Assembly: GCA_018607135.1 (NCBI GenBank)
Contig: JABBCA010000104.1
Location: 84,829-148,828, forward strand
DNA length: 64,000 bases
From: Opitutales bacterium
Lineage (GTDB): Bacteria; Verrucomicrobiota; Verrucomicrobiia; Opitutales; Coraliomargaritaceae
Direction of reading: 5' to 3'
The notes beneath the pieces were generated by a model that was given only the letters and a program-made list of their open reading frames with translations, had not been told where the DNA came from and ran no database searches. The first letter of the stretch is position 1, and the number at the start of each line of letters is the position of its first letter. Positions 28,494-38,249 of the stretch are shown here, piece by piece. The position numbers and the translations under genes were made by a program.

Positions 28494-28927
28494 AAGCAGA
28501 AGGGTGGCTGAAAGTTCTTCAGCAAATGTTACGAGCCTGTTACAGCAATGAAAAAATCTGCATGATCGGCATTGTGGGTTCAATTAAATGTGTGGGGTAA
28601 GTCGCAAAGATAGGATCCGACGCAGCCGCGATAGTAACGCGTTGGGGTGCGCCGAATCGCTTAGCAATTTGTCCAAAATCTTGCGATTTTGGCTACATTT
28701 ATCCACATGGAATCATGACATCCTAGAAATGCGCTTGGAATTCTGCAGATCCAAGCGAACTGGGGGTGCTTCTAGCACGTGTTACCCCGCAGGAGTGCGT
28801 TGCATTCGGTGGTGCTCTTTCATCTGGGGCCACGCGCTCGATGTTACTCACCGAAGCACATGTTGCAACTTGTTCAAACAACCACCTATCAGCTTAGGTG
28901 CTGGCTGCTGCAATTTCTGGTGCTGCC
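28494..28927. other. 434-base noncoding stretch between kamA and the Na/Pi gene, possible dispersed element
   Basis: No convincing gene is found. It contains the perfect CCAAAATC-TTGC-GATTTTGG hairpin (28673-28692) within a 27-base segment shared with 25923-25949. It is richer in CpG and TCGC-type words than neighbouring gaps. Minus-strand reading of 28750-28880 gives a stop-free stretch of Ser/Arg/Pro-rich residues without any gene-like start. It may be the remnant of a repeated element. Confidence 0.4.
28671..28697. repeat. CCAAAATC...GATTTTGG hairpin repeat, copy 2
   Basis: The core is a perfect inverted repeat of 8 bp around TTGC, flanked by GT and CTACA. It matches the copy at 25923-25949 at 25 of 27 bases. 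Both copies lie upstream of minus-strand genes. Confidence 0.75.
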
Positions 28928-30115
<1,188 letters not shown>

Positions 30116-30186
30116 TTGGTAAGTTGCTAAAGGTCATGAGTCGTGCACTGGGATGCTGATTTTCCGAATCAGTGCTTGTATTTAAA

Positions 30187-30210
30187 AGGTATAGACGTAT
30201 TCATATACTT
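30187..30210. promoter_or_regulatory. Candidate operator upstream of the ArsR-family gene
   Basis: AGGTATA (30187-30193) and TATACTT (30204-30210) are inverted repeats matching 6 of 7, separated by 10 bases, and end four bases before the ArsR start codon. ArsR proteins commonly bind such palindromes at their own promoters. The site is also within the kamA/ArsR divergent region. This is inference. Confidence 0.4.
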
Positions 30211-30214
30211 AAAT

Positions 30215-30529
30215 ATGTCAATGCAACAGCAGGAAATAGATTTAGACAAACTGGCAAAGCAGTTATGGGCCATTGGTGACCCAGTCCGCCTGCAGATTCT
30301 ACGGATGTTACCGATAGAGCCGACCTGCGAAAATGCTTGTAACGTGTCGGCGATCGCGGCTCGTATTGGCCTTTCGCAGCCTGCGACCTCACATCACCTT
30401 CGCATTTTGCGTCAGGCGGGTGTGATCACTAACGAGAAGAAGTGTCGCGATATGATTTATTGGGTTCAGCTCGATGAAGCGTGTGCGATTTCTGAAGTGC
30501 TTAAAGAAGTGCTGCATGGCTCGGGGTAG
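30215..30529 (+). CDS. ArsR-family winged-helix transcriptional regulator
   Basis: A 104-residue ArsR/SmtB-type repressor. The winged helix is visible as LWAIGDPVRLQILRMLPIE, then NVSAIAARIGLSQPATSHHL (recognition helix, about 48-67) and RILRQAGVITNEKKCRDMIY for the wing. Just before the recognition helix is CENAC, two cysteines in the region where ArsR proteins of the alpha-3 type place their metal or arsenite ligands; another Cys lies in the wing. A metal, metalloid or redox signal is therefore possible. The ATG at 30215 is chosen over an open extension upstream. It is divergent from kamA, and no arsenic genes are nearby. Confidence 0.85.
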   Translation: MSMQQQEIDLDKLAKQLWAIGDPVRLQILRMLPIEPTCENACNVSAIAARIGLSQPATSHHLRILRQAGVITNEKKCRDMIYWVQLDEACAISEVLKEVLHGSG

Positions 30530-30557
30530 TGCGTTTACTGCTTTAGGGAGATGGCTT

Positions 30558-30616
30558 CCTGTCCATAGCACCATGAGCTTGGCTGGGAATATGACGGACA
30601 GGAGCGTCCGTCCTCC
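30558..30616. repeat. Inverted repeat of the GACAG...CCTCC family downstream of two convergent genes
   Basis: CCTGTCC (30558-30564) pairs with GGACAGG (30596-30602), which continues into AGCGTCCGTCCTCC up to 30616, one base before the stop codon of the minus-strand gene ending at 30618. It lies between two converging genes and may act as a bidirectional transcript end. Confidence 0.45.
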
Positions 30617-30617
30617 T

Positions 30618-31484
30618 TTAGTTTGCGCTCAAGTTGGCGGGAGCATTGAAATAGTCGGAGAGTATGCCGATGTTGATCGAGGCTTCTGTTAATACAGTTT
30701 CGCGGTCAAGTGTCCCATCCACGTAGGTTTTTAGTTTGAAAGAAAACGGCAGTCCTCCGATCAAGCGATAATCGCTGAAGTAGGAGGTCTGTGTGGACTT
30801 TCCGAGACGCTTAGTTTCCGAAAATGGATACATTGTGAGAGGATCGACAAGTATTTCGACGGAATTACCTTCAGCGGTCATGACTTTGACTTTGAGGTAT
30901 GTCTTAGCCTCGTAGTCTGTAGGGGCAATCGACTCGATACGCCCTAAGCCTTGATAGGTGCTGATGATCAGGTCGTAGAAACGGCTTTGCTGGATCCATC
31001 GCTGCGCATCTTCACCCTCAATGAACAGGGTGTGGCTTTCTTGATTGGGAAGTTGAGTGCGTCGCCATACCGTCTCTCCAGACACTCCGTATGTTATTTC
31101 TAGAGGGTTTTGGATGATTTTGAGGCGCAATAAATCTGGCTTTTTTTTGGCAAGGGTAAACTTTTGTATACTATCGCCCTTGATGATTCGACCTGAGATG
31201 CGAATGGTTTGGGTGGTTTCCATTAGCTCCAAATTACAGTTCTGCTGAAGGTATTTTTCGACAAAAACTGTTGGGTTACACAACTCTTCAATGTTTTTTT
31301 GTGAGTAGTTCGAGGTAAGCTCTGATTCTTTAGAGTCTTGGACGAAGGCGATCACATTGAAGCTCGCGATCACCACGATGCTTAGGGCAAGGAGCAGAAA
31401 AGATGCAATTAAGAGCTTTTCTCCTTTGCTGGACCCAAAGCGTTCAGTGCGAATGTTTTTCGTATTTGTATAACGATTGGCCAT
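30618..31484 (-). CDS. Membrane-anchored protein of unknown function (LolA-like fold possible)
   Basis: A 288-residue protein with a basic cytoplasmic N-terminus (MANRYTNTKNIRTERFGSSK), one transmembrane helix (about 24-48, LLIASFLLLALSIVVIASF) and a large extracytoplasmic domain. The domain has strand-rich features such as QTIRISGRIIKGDSIQKFTL, YLKVKVMTAEGNSVEILVDP and TQTSYFSDYRLIGGLPFSFK, ending before an Ala/Asn-rich tail. The pattern of paired strands followed by a DPLTMYPFSETKRLG-type turn resembles LolA/outer-membrane-lipoprotein-sorting proteins, but this is inference. It is divergent from carA. The start MANRYTNTKN at 31484 is preferred to an upstream extension. Confidence 0.6.
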   Translation of the reverse strand: MANRYTNTKNIRTERFGSSKGEKLLIASFLLLALSIVVIASFNVIAFVQDSKESELTSNYSQKNIEELCNPTVFVEKYLQQNCNLELMETTQTIRISGRIIKGDSIQKFTLAKKKPDLLRLKIIQNPLEITYGVSGETVWRRTQLPNQESHTLFIEGEDAQRWIQQSRFYDLIISTYQGLGRIESIAPTDYEAKTYLKVKVMTAEGNSVEILVDPLTMYPFSETKRLGKSTQTSYFSDYRLIGGLPFSFKLKTYVDGTLDRETVLTEASINIGILSDYFNAPANLSAN

Positions 31485-31624
31485 GTCTGTTAAACGTTCT
31501 GAATCGTGGTTATAAATGTGCAATGCTGATTTATTGAAGAATCTGCGCTAATATACGTGAACCTTAAATCTGTTCTGCTTTTGATTTGCATGGCGCGAGG
31601 TTCTCGTTTTGCTCCTGCGCTAAC

Positions 31625-32794
31625 ATGGCTAATACGACTCGAACTGGAATTATTGCATTTGAAGACGGAACAGTGTTCCGAGGCCGCGCCTTTGGAGCGG
31701 TGGCAACTAATGTAGGTGAAGCTTGTTTCAATACCAGCATGACGGGCTATCAAGAGATTCTTACGGATCCTTCCTATTTTTCGCAAATTGTTACGATGAC
31801 TGCAGTGCAGATCGGCAACTACGGCATTTGTCCAGACGATGTGGAGTCGGATGGCCCAAAGGTGAAGGGCTTTATTGTTCGTGAGGTGAGCCCTGTATCA
31901 AGTAACTGGCGTAGTCATCAATCCATTCAAGACTATCTCTCAGAAGCCGGTATTCCTGGAATCGAGGGAGTCGACACACGTGCGATTACCAAGAAGTTAC
32001 GTGTATCTGGCGCGTTGAAAGCCTGTATTAGCACAGAGGGTATTTCGGATGAAGCAGCCGTGAAACGTGCTCAAGAATTTGGCGGCTTGCTCGGTGTCGA
32101 TTTCGTAAAAGAGGTGACGACTAAAAAGTCGTATCAGTGGGACCCTGAAATGAAGCAATCGACACCCTTTACAGTAGTGGGCACCGATTTGAAGCTTAAT
32201 GACGACAAGTCTGAAAAGCCGCGCTACAAGGTTGCTGCGATGGACTTTGGCGCGAAATTTTCAATCTACCGTAAATTACAACATCATGGTTTTGATGTGC
32301 ACGTCTTTCCTGCGACTGCTTCCGCCGAGGAGATCCGTGCGATTCAACCAGATGGAGTTTTCCTTTCAAACGGCCCAGGTGATCCTAGCGCAGTGGATTA
32401 CGCGCACGCCACGGTTAAGGATTTGATTGAGGATTATCCGACATTTGGAATCTGTCTCGGCCATCAGATCATCACACACGCCTTGGGCGCAAAAACTTTC
32501 AAGCTCAAGTTTGGCCACCGTGGTGGTAATCAACCCGTAAAGAATCTCGAAACGGGCAAGGTCTCTATCACCGCGCAGAATCATGGTTTCGCTTCCACTC
32601 GTGAAGAGCTCGAAAATGCTGGTGCGGTGGTGACTGAAATAAATTTAAATGATGATACAGTTGAAGGGCTTCGTCTTAAGGATAAGCCAGTCTTCTCGGT
32701 GCAATACCACCCTGAAGCTGCACCTGGCCCGAATGATGCCGATGCGTTGTTTGTCGATTTTTACAACATGGTGGCTAAGCACGCGGGTAACTAA
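31625..32794 (+). CDS. carA: Carbamoyl-phosphate synthase small subunit
   Basis: Glutamine amidotransferase subunit supplying ammonia to CarB for carbamoyl phosphate, used in arginine and pyrimidine synthesis. The 389 residues include the N-terminal CPSase domain ([12 protein letters not shown] strand as [13 protein letters not shown], then [20 protein letters not shown]). They also include a class I glutaminase domain with nucleophile Cys in [27 protein letters not shown] and the catalytic His in [12 protein letters not shown]. The ATG at 31625 gives the family N-terminus; an in-frame upstream extension does not match. carB is not adjacent. A DUF1853 gene follows after 12 bases, so they may be cotranscribed. 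Confidence 0.96.
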   Translation: MANTTRTGIIAFEDGTVFRGRAFGAVATNVGEACFNTSMTGYQEILTDPSYFSQIVTMTAVQIGNYGICPDDVESDGPKVKGFIVREVSPVSSNWRSHQSIQDYLSEAGIPGIEGVDTRAITKKLRVSGALKACISTEGISDEAAVKRAQEFGGLLGVDFVKEVTTKKSYQWDPEMKQSTPFTVVGTDLKLNDDKSEKPRYKVAAMDFGAKFSIYRKLQHHGFDVHVFPATASAEEIRAIQPDGVFLSNGPGDPSAVDYAHATVKDLIEDYPTFGICLGHQIITHALGAKTFKLKFGHRGGNQPVKNLETGKVSITAQNHGFASTREELENAGAVVTEINLNDDTVEGLRLKDKPVFSVQYHPEAAPGPNDADALFVDFYNMVAKHAGN

Positions 32795-32806
32795 GCGACA
32801 TTTTCG

Positions 32807-33628
32807 ATGTTCGACTTTTCGCAGCGGTTGCTGCACAGTATACGGTCTGCACCTTTACTTGTCGGTGATCTAGAGCAAGCGCTTGTTTTCGATCGTAGAT
32901 TATTTGATTCGAATAGGTGCGAGGCCGAACTTTGCCACGAACAAAAGCTTGGGCATTTGTATGAAGATGCAGTCGCGGTGCTACTGCAGGCATCCTCATC
33001 TGTCGATTTACTTGCAAGAAATTTACAGGTAGTCGATGAGAGCGGTCGAACGCTTGGAGAGTTTGACTATCTACTTTTCGATAAGCTGCGTTACCAATAC
33101 GTGCATCTCGAGCTCGCCGTAAAGTTTTACCTTGCTGTGGAAACTCCAGATGGTTGGCAGTTTCCAGGTCCGGATCCTCGTGACCATTGGCAGCGAAAGT
33201 TGGATCGCATGCGGACTCACCAGTTTACTTTAAGTCATGGGCCCGACGCCCGATCTTTGCTATTGAAGAACTACGGAGCTGACGCGGTGCAGGTCCGCCA
33301 GTTGATTTACGGCTGCATCTATCACCCAATATCGTCGACGCGGCGACCCCTGCCTGAGGCGGTGAATCCGCAGTGCCGAAAGGGGCGTTGGCTTTATGTG
33401 AGTGAGTGGGAAGAGTATCTTGCTGATATAGATTCAGTGCAGATGATTCCTAAGCCAATGTGGCCAGTTGAGGTGAATGATGCGCTTCGAGGTTCTCTTG
33501 AAGTCGTCTCTGTGGATACTTTGAAATCTGTAGCAACTGAGCGTTGCGTGTTATTTGTTCAAGAGGGCTCTGATGAACCAGTGTTCTTAGTGCCTGATAA
33601 TTGGCTTACAGTTCAAAATACTGTTTGA
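32807..33628 (+). CDS. DUF1853 family protein
   Basis: A 273-residue protein assigned to DUF1853 from the central block LGEFDYLLFDKLRYQYVHLE followed by LAVKFYLAV and the DHWQRKLDRMRTHQFTLS segment. The G-E-F-D ... E-L-A-V-K arrangement has the spacing of a PD-(D/E)XK nuclease-like core, but activity is unknown. It starts 12 bases after the carA stop codon on the same strand. Its 3' end overlaps the convergent marC gene by 23 bases. Confidence 0.8.
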   Translation: MFDFSQRLLHSIRSAPLLVGDLEQALVFDRRLFDSNRCEAELCHEQKLGHLYEDAVAVLLQASSSVDLLARNLQVVDESGRTLGEFDYLLFDKLRYQYVHLELAVKFYLAVETPDGWQFPGPDPRDHWQRKLDRMRTHQFTLSHGPDARSLLLKNYGADAVQVRQLIYGCIYHPISSTRRPLPEAVNPQCRKGRWLYVSEWEEYLADIDSVQMIPKPMWPVEVNDALRGSLEVVSVDTLKSVATERCVLFVQEGSDEPVFLVPDNWLTVQNTV

Positions 33629-34220
33629 TGCCTGAGAGCACGTTGGTCGATGCCACCGCTGCGAGTATCAAGCCCATGACGCGGCTGATTACACTCGCTC
33701 CAGCATCGCCCAAATATTTATGCAACACATCTGATTTCTTGAGTAAAAATAGTTGGCAGAGTAACACCGCGAGGAGCACGCATACGGTGATCAGTTGGTT
33801 TATAAAGCTGTGCTGCGAATTATCAGTGAGTAATACGACCGCCATGATTGCTCCTGGGCCTGCGATGGATGGTGTCGCGAGTGGAAAGACTGCGGTTTCA
33901 TCCCCGTTTTTGACTATGCGCACTTCTTCCTCAGGTTTACTCTCACCGAAGATCATTGAGAGTGCAAAGATGAACAAAATGATGCCACCCGAGACTTGGA
34001 AAGCTAGCAGTGGCACTCCGAGATAATTCAATAAGATCTCACCAACAAAGATGAAAAACATGAGAATTAGAAATGCGGTGCCGACTGCAATACGAGCGAT
34101 CCGTTTACGTTCTGCTGAGTCGTAGTTGCGGGTGACGGCTAGAAAAACAGGCACGGTGCCGATGGGGTCAATGACTGCCCAGAGGACGATAAACGTGCTG
34201 ATCAAATGTTCTAAGTTCAA
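33606..34220 (-). CDS. MarC family (UPF0056) membrane protein
   Basis: A 204-residue integral membrane protein with six hydrophobic helices. MarC-family motifs are VLWAVIDPIGTVPVFLAVT near the N-terminus, GGIILFIFALSMIFGE in the middle and FPLATPSIAGPGAIMAVVLL (about 101-120). The family is widespread; a link to multiple antibiotic resistance in E. coli was not upheld, and its function is unknown. The gene is convergent with DUF1853 and their coding ends overlap by 23 bases. Confidence 0.9.
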   Translation of the reverse strand: MNLEHLISTFIVLWAVIDPIGTVPVFLAVTRNYDSAERKRIARIAVGTAFLILMFFIFVGEILLNYLGVPLLAFQVSGGIILFIFALSMIFGESKPEEEVRIVKNGDETAVFPLATPSIAGPGAIMAVVLLTDNSQHSFINQLITVCVLLAVLLCQLFLLKKSDVLHKYLGDAGASVISRVMGLILAAVASTNVLSGIKQYFEL

Positions 34221-34532
34221 GAGTGCTGAGTAGGACAGAAACCTTTAGAACTTCAATCTTTATGCATGGGCTTGAATCGTTGAAACTATGCCCCGTCTTT
34301 TGTAAGTTAGACAGCTTTGCCTGGCTTCTGCAGTGGGCTGGTCAGTGCTGAAGTAGCATGTAGGGGCAGCCTCTGGCCTGACCGCCGAACTTTGCTCTTG
34401 AAGATGCTAAGGGCGAGGTTGACCAACAAAATGGCCGCTCCCCCAAATTAATGGAAGAGCGGCCGGGTTTACTTTATACTTTATTATAAGGAACGTAACC
34501 ACCGAGGTGATTGCATTCGAGTTTTAGGTGCC
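34221..34532. other. 312-base intergenic region with repeat and terminator
   Basis: No gene is found. It holds the segment GTAGGGGCAGCCTCTGGCCT (about 34366-34385), related to the purE-purK inverted repeat, with a partner GGTTGACC near 34418. The hairpin terminator at 34433-34464 is also here. Confidence 0.5.
34433..34464 (-). terminator. Probable terminator after the TonB C-terminal-domain gene
   Basis: GGCCGCTC (34433-34440) and GAGCGGCC (34457-34464) form a perfect 8-bp stem with a 16-base loop. It lies about 70 bases past the stop codon of the minus-strand gene ending at 34533. The T-run after it is weak on the minus strand (TTTTGTTGG). Confidence 0.6.
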
Positions 34533-34895
34533 TTAATCCAGAGCGATTTGCGTTGGAGCATCCACTACCCGGAATGGGATGGTGATGTTAGTTCTCACTG
34601 GCTTACCGTTTTTCATGGCTGGCGTGAAACGCCAATCCATGACTGAATCGAGGACGGACGCTTCGAATCCTGGTGCATCTGCACGCAAGACGTAAGCGGC
34701 ATCCACGATACCCTCTGCATTTACAGCGATTTCGACTTCAACAACCATGCCTGGCTCTGCATCGGCCACACTCGGTGACTCATACAGATACGGCTTTGCG
34801 GTGGTAATTGTCACCCCTAGGCCTTGTATGCCATCGAATGCGGATGCAAACAGTGGCATGATTATCGCGATCAACACTATATATGTGTGTTTCAT
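34533..34895 (-). CDS. Exported free-standing TonB C-terminal domain protein
   Basis: A 120-residue protein made of a signal peptide (MKHTYIVLIAIIMPLFASA, cleavage near residue 19) and one TonB C-terminal-type domain: MVVEVEIAVNAEGIVDAAYV, then SVLDSVMDWRFTPAMKNGKP and a final VRTNITIPFRVV strand. It lacks the membrane anchor and proline-rich spacer of a classical TonB, so it is probably periplasmic. It may act in peptidoglycan or partner binding rather than energy transduction. It is one of the few genes here with a visible Shine-Dalgarno sequence (GAGGA, ten bases before the ATG). Confidence 0.8.
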   Translation of the reverse strand: MKHTYIVLIAIIMPLFASAFDGIQGLGVTITTAKPYLYESPSVADAEPGMVVEVEIAVNAEGIVDAAYVLRADAPGFEASVLDSVMDWRFTPAMKNGKPVRTNITIPFRVVDAPTQIALD

Positions 34896-35129
34896 TATTT
34901 GTTATTCCTCTTTTGTTCATCAGGCCGTGGTAGATCCCACGACCAAAGTCATGAGGCAACTTGTGATGTTTCTATTTGAGAAATAATTGGATCAAAGAAC
35001 GTCACAGCAGGTGCTGTCGATTGAAGACAATGCATACAAAACCTAATTTGTCGATTCCGATAGGTGTATAATTTTGTGAATTTGCAGTGAAAAATGCTCA
35101 ATATTTGTGCAAAAGTGTAAAATAGGGCA

Positions 35130-38063
35130 CTATTTTAGTGCATTTCGAAGGATTGCAACAGGGTGTTGGGACGCTCTTTGCAAGCCATCTTTGATCTGGT
35201 GCCTGCAGCTGGTTCCAGTAGCTGCGATGAGTGTATCCGATTTTTCACTACGAATGTGTGGAAAAAGAACAAGTTCTCCAATTTGTATCGATAGGTCAAA
35301 GTGCTCCTTCTCGTAGCCAAATGATCCTGCCATCCCGCAACAACCACTTGGTATTTCCTGCACCGTATAATTCTCGGGTAGACTGAGTGACTGCAGGCTG
35401 CCACTGGTTCCAACTAATGCTTTTTGAAAGCAATGCCCGTGGAGCTGTATCTGTTTGGCTTCGTCGGTAAATGAGCTCGAAGTGATGCGCCCGGCGTTTG
35501 CTTCACGTGCGATGAAATCGTCAATAAGATACACATTCGATGCGAGCTCTACGGCGACGGCCTTGTGTTCTGAGTTTGCTAGGTCTAGGGCTTCGTCTTT
35601 GAATGTTAAAATGGCAGCGGGTTCGATTCCAATGAGCGGTCGCTCCTGTGAGACCACATTCCCGAGGAGGGAGAGGTTTTGATTGATTCGTTGCTTTGCC
35701 ACCTTGGGAAGACCTTTAGACAGCTGTGAGCGACCACTATCGACATGCTTAGGTAGGTGCACTTCGTAGCCGAGTTGTTCTAAGAGCTCAATGGCTTGGA
35801 TACCAATATGAGCGTCGTTGTAGTTGGTGTATTCATCGTTGAAGAGCCAGACGGACCCCACATTGCCCGCATTGGGGTGTGGCGAATGCGCTTTGAACCA
35901 GCGGTCTAAAGTCTGCTTAGGAAGCAGGGGGATGCTGCGCTTTGGATGAAATCCAATCGCTCGATTGAGTCCTTTGCGAACGATTGTGTTACCCCAAAAA
36001 AGATTCCACAACCAAGGAGCTTTCGATGCCAATTTTTGGTTAGCTGCAAAGTTGGCAATCAACTGTGTCCGAAATGGTATGCCCTCATTCTCATGGTAAT
36101 GTTGCATGAACTCGGCTTTGAGTTTGGCCATGTCGACGGTTGATGGACACTCTTTCTTGCAGCCTTTACACGATAGGCAAAGGTCCAAAATATCCTTAAC
36201 ATCTGGATTAGAAAAAACTTTAGTGGCATTACTTGGGCCCGAACTGAGTGTGTGTCGCAATAGGTTTGCACGCGCTCGCGTGCTCTCTTTTTCGTTGCGA
36301 GTCGCCATGTAGCTTGGGCACATCGTGCCGCCAGTGAGTTGTGTCTTGCGGCAGTCGCCTGAGCCGTTGCACATTTCAGCTGCGCCAAGCATTCCATTGG
36401 TGGAAGACCAATCAAAAACGGTTTCGAAGGTCGTGGACTTAGCTGAACTATTGTAGCGCAAGGCTGAATTCATCGGTGGGGTATCGACGATTTTATTGGG
36501 ATTGAAAATGCCATGAGGGTCCCATGTCCGCTTGATCTGTTGGATTAACCGGTAGTTGTTTTCGCCAATCATTTGCTCCAGAAACTCGCCGCGCAGGCGT
36601 CCATCACCATGCTCTCCAGATAGAGAGCCTCGATATTGTTTTACTAAGGCGACTATCGATTGAGCGACCTCGCGAAACAATCGATGGCCGTCTTCGGTCT
36701 TTAGGTTAATGATTGGGCGAAGGTGAATCTCGCCAGAGCCTGCGTGAGCGTAGTGCACGCAATCCAGATTGAATTGCTTTTTCAGCCTGCGGTTGAACTC
36801 CGCGATATATTCTGGAAGATCATCTACCCGCACGGCGGTGTCTTCGACCACGGGAACGGGTTTGGCATCTCCTGGGATATTAGAGAGCAGTCCCAGTCCT
36901 GCCTTGCGGAGATCCCATATTTTATTGGAGTCACTACCGAACAATACTGGGTATGCGTAGCCTAGATTAGCGGCCCGCATTTCTGCTTGGATTCGGTCGG
37001 TGATTACACGCACCTCAGTCTCGGTGTCGCCGCGAATTTCAGTCACTAAGATCGCACCTGGGCTACCTTCGATGAAAAAACGATTGGCTCGATGCTCAAT
37101 GCTGCGCTCGGTGCATTCGAGCAAGTAGTGGTCGATTAGTTCCGAAGCAAAGCAGTGATGCTTCACTGCGATTTGTGCTGCGCGAAGTGCCTGATCGATG
37201 GTTTTGAAGTGGCCGCATTGTAATCCACTTACGGCAGGCGGTAGTGGGTTACAGTGAAGCTTCATCTCTGTGACTAAGCAAAGGGTGCCTTCGCTACCTG
37301 CGATCAATTTTCCAAAGTTGAAGCGCTTCTTCGATTGAGGATCGAGCGCATCCGCATCCATCAATAGATCAATCGCATAGCCAGTGTTTCGGCGTGGAAT
37401 TTCGGGGTGTGGAAATTCCTTGGTGATCTCATCGCGAGTTGCTTGGTCTGAAAGCATGTCACGGATGTCGCAATAGAGCTTGGTTTCTAGGCATTCGGGG
37501 CCATTACACTTTGCGTTGAATTCCTCTTGGCTCAGTTCACCAAAGATCGCTATGGAGCCATCTGAGAGTAGCGCAGTGACTTCCAAGATGTGATCTCGTG
37601 TGCTACCGTATTTTATCGAGTTTGAGCCGCAGGAATTATTGCCGAGCATGCCGCCCATCATGGCCCGATTCTGAGTCGAAGTCTCGGGGCCGAAGAGTAA
37701 ACCGTGTGGCTGAAGCTCCATGTTTAACTCATTACGAATCACTCCCGGCTCAACGCGAACCCAAGACTCATTTGTATTGATTTCAAGGATACGCGTGAAG
37801 CTTCGAGAGACGTCGACAATGATTCCAGAGCCGACGACTTGTCCTGCGAGCGAGGTCCCAGCTGTGCGGGGAATGAGCCCGACTTTGTGTTCGCTCGCAA
37901 ATGCGATAAGCGTTCGCAAGTCCTCAATATCTTTAGGGAACGCAACTGCTAGCGGCATCTCTTGATAGGCAGATGCATCAGTCGCGTAGATGCGACGCAT
38001 CGCTTCGCTATCGTGAAGTTCGCCCGCGAGGGCGGCTGTTAATTCTTTGAGCGCACTGAGCAT
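35130..38063 (-). CDS. FAD-binding and Fe-S oxidoreductase (YdiJ/D-2-hydroxyacid dehydrogenase type)
   Basis: A 977-residue fusion of an FAD-linked oxidase domain and an iron-sulfur/CCG domain. The FAD part (1-about 520) has GLIPRTAGTSLAGQVVGSGI and MGGMLGNNSCGSNSIKYGS and ends with SGEHGDGRLRGEFLEQM. Cys motifs follow in MCNGSGDCRKTQLTGGTMCP and CLSCKGCKKECPST (two Fe-S clusters). The C-terminal part carries HGHCFQKALVG and PSGCCGMAGSFGYE, the CCG motif. The order and size fit YdiJ, which oxidises D-2-hydroxyglutarate or D-lactate and passes electrons to the respiratory chain. The exact substrate is unknown. No partner genes are adjacent. Confidence 0.9.
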   Translation of the reverse strand: MLSALKELTAALAGELHDSEAMRRIYATDASAYQEMPLAVAFPKDIEDLRTLIAFASEHKVGLIPRTAGTSLAGQVVGSGIIVDVSRSFTRILEINTNESWVRVEPGVIRNELNMELQPHGLLFGPETSTQNRAMMGGMLGNNSCGSNSIKYGSTRDHILEVTALLSDGSIAIFGELSQEEFNAKCNGPECLETKLYCDIRDMLSDQATRDEITKEFPHPEIPRRNTGYAIDLLMDADALDPQSKKRFNFGKLIAGSEGTLCLVTEMKLHCNPLPPAVSGLQCGHFKTIDQALRAAQIAVKHHCFASELIDHYLLECTERSIEHRANRFFIEGSPGAILVTEIRGDTETEVRVITDRIQAEMRAANLGYAYPVLFGSDSNKIWDLRKAGLGLLSNIPGDAKPVPVVEDTAVRVDDLPEYIAEFNRRLKKQFNLDCVHYAHAGSGEIHLRPIINLKTEDGHRLFREVAQSIVALVKQYRGSLSGEHGDGRLRGEFLEQMIGENNYRLIQQIKRTWDPHGIFNPNKIVDTPPMNSALRYNSSAKSTTFETVFDWSSTNGMLGAAEMCNGSGDCRKTQLTGGTMCPSYMATRNEKESTRARANLLRHTLSSGPSNATKVFSNPDVKDILDLCLSCKGCKKECPSTVDMAKLKAEFMQHYHENEGIPFRTQLIANFAANQKLASKAPWLWNLFWGNTIVRKGLNRAIGFHPKRSIPLLPKQTLDRWFKAHSPHPNAGNVGSVWLFNDEYTNYNDAHIGIQAIELLEQLGYEVHLPKHVDSGRSQLSKGLPKVAKQRINQNLSLLGNVVSQERPLIGIEPAAILTFKDEALDLANSEHKAVAVELASNVYLIDDFIAREANAGRITSSSFTDEAKQIQLHGHCFQKALVGTSGSLQSLSLPENYTVQEIPSGCCGMAGSFGYEKEHFDLSIQIGELVLFPHIRSEKSDTLIAATGTSCRHQIKDGLQRASQHPVAILRNALK

Positions 38064-38249
38064 TGTCTAATTCGTATGAAACCAGATTTTTTGCTTTTCG
38101 ACGACAGTGGTAGGAGGTTCGTCGAGCTTTGGTAGTTGTCTACTACATATATCGAATCTTGCGGTGTAAATACCTTAGGGCTTGTTCGCCTCCGGGCGTA
38201 TCCAGAACTTGAGGTCGCAGTTGGTGACTTATAGAGATCAAATTCTTTT

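Noticed and set aside
27865..28551. Long open frame on the plus strand over the Na/Pi gene
   Set aside because: Antisense shadow of a confident membrane-protein gene with no family match.
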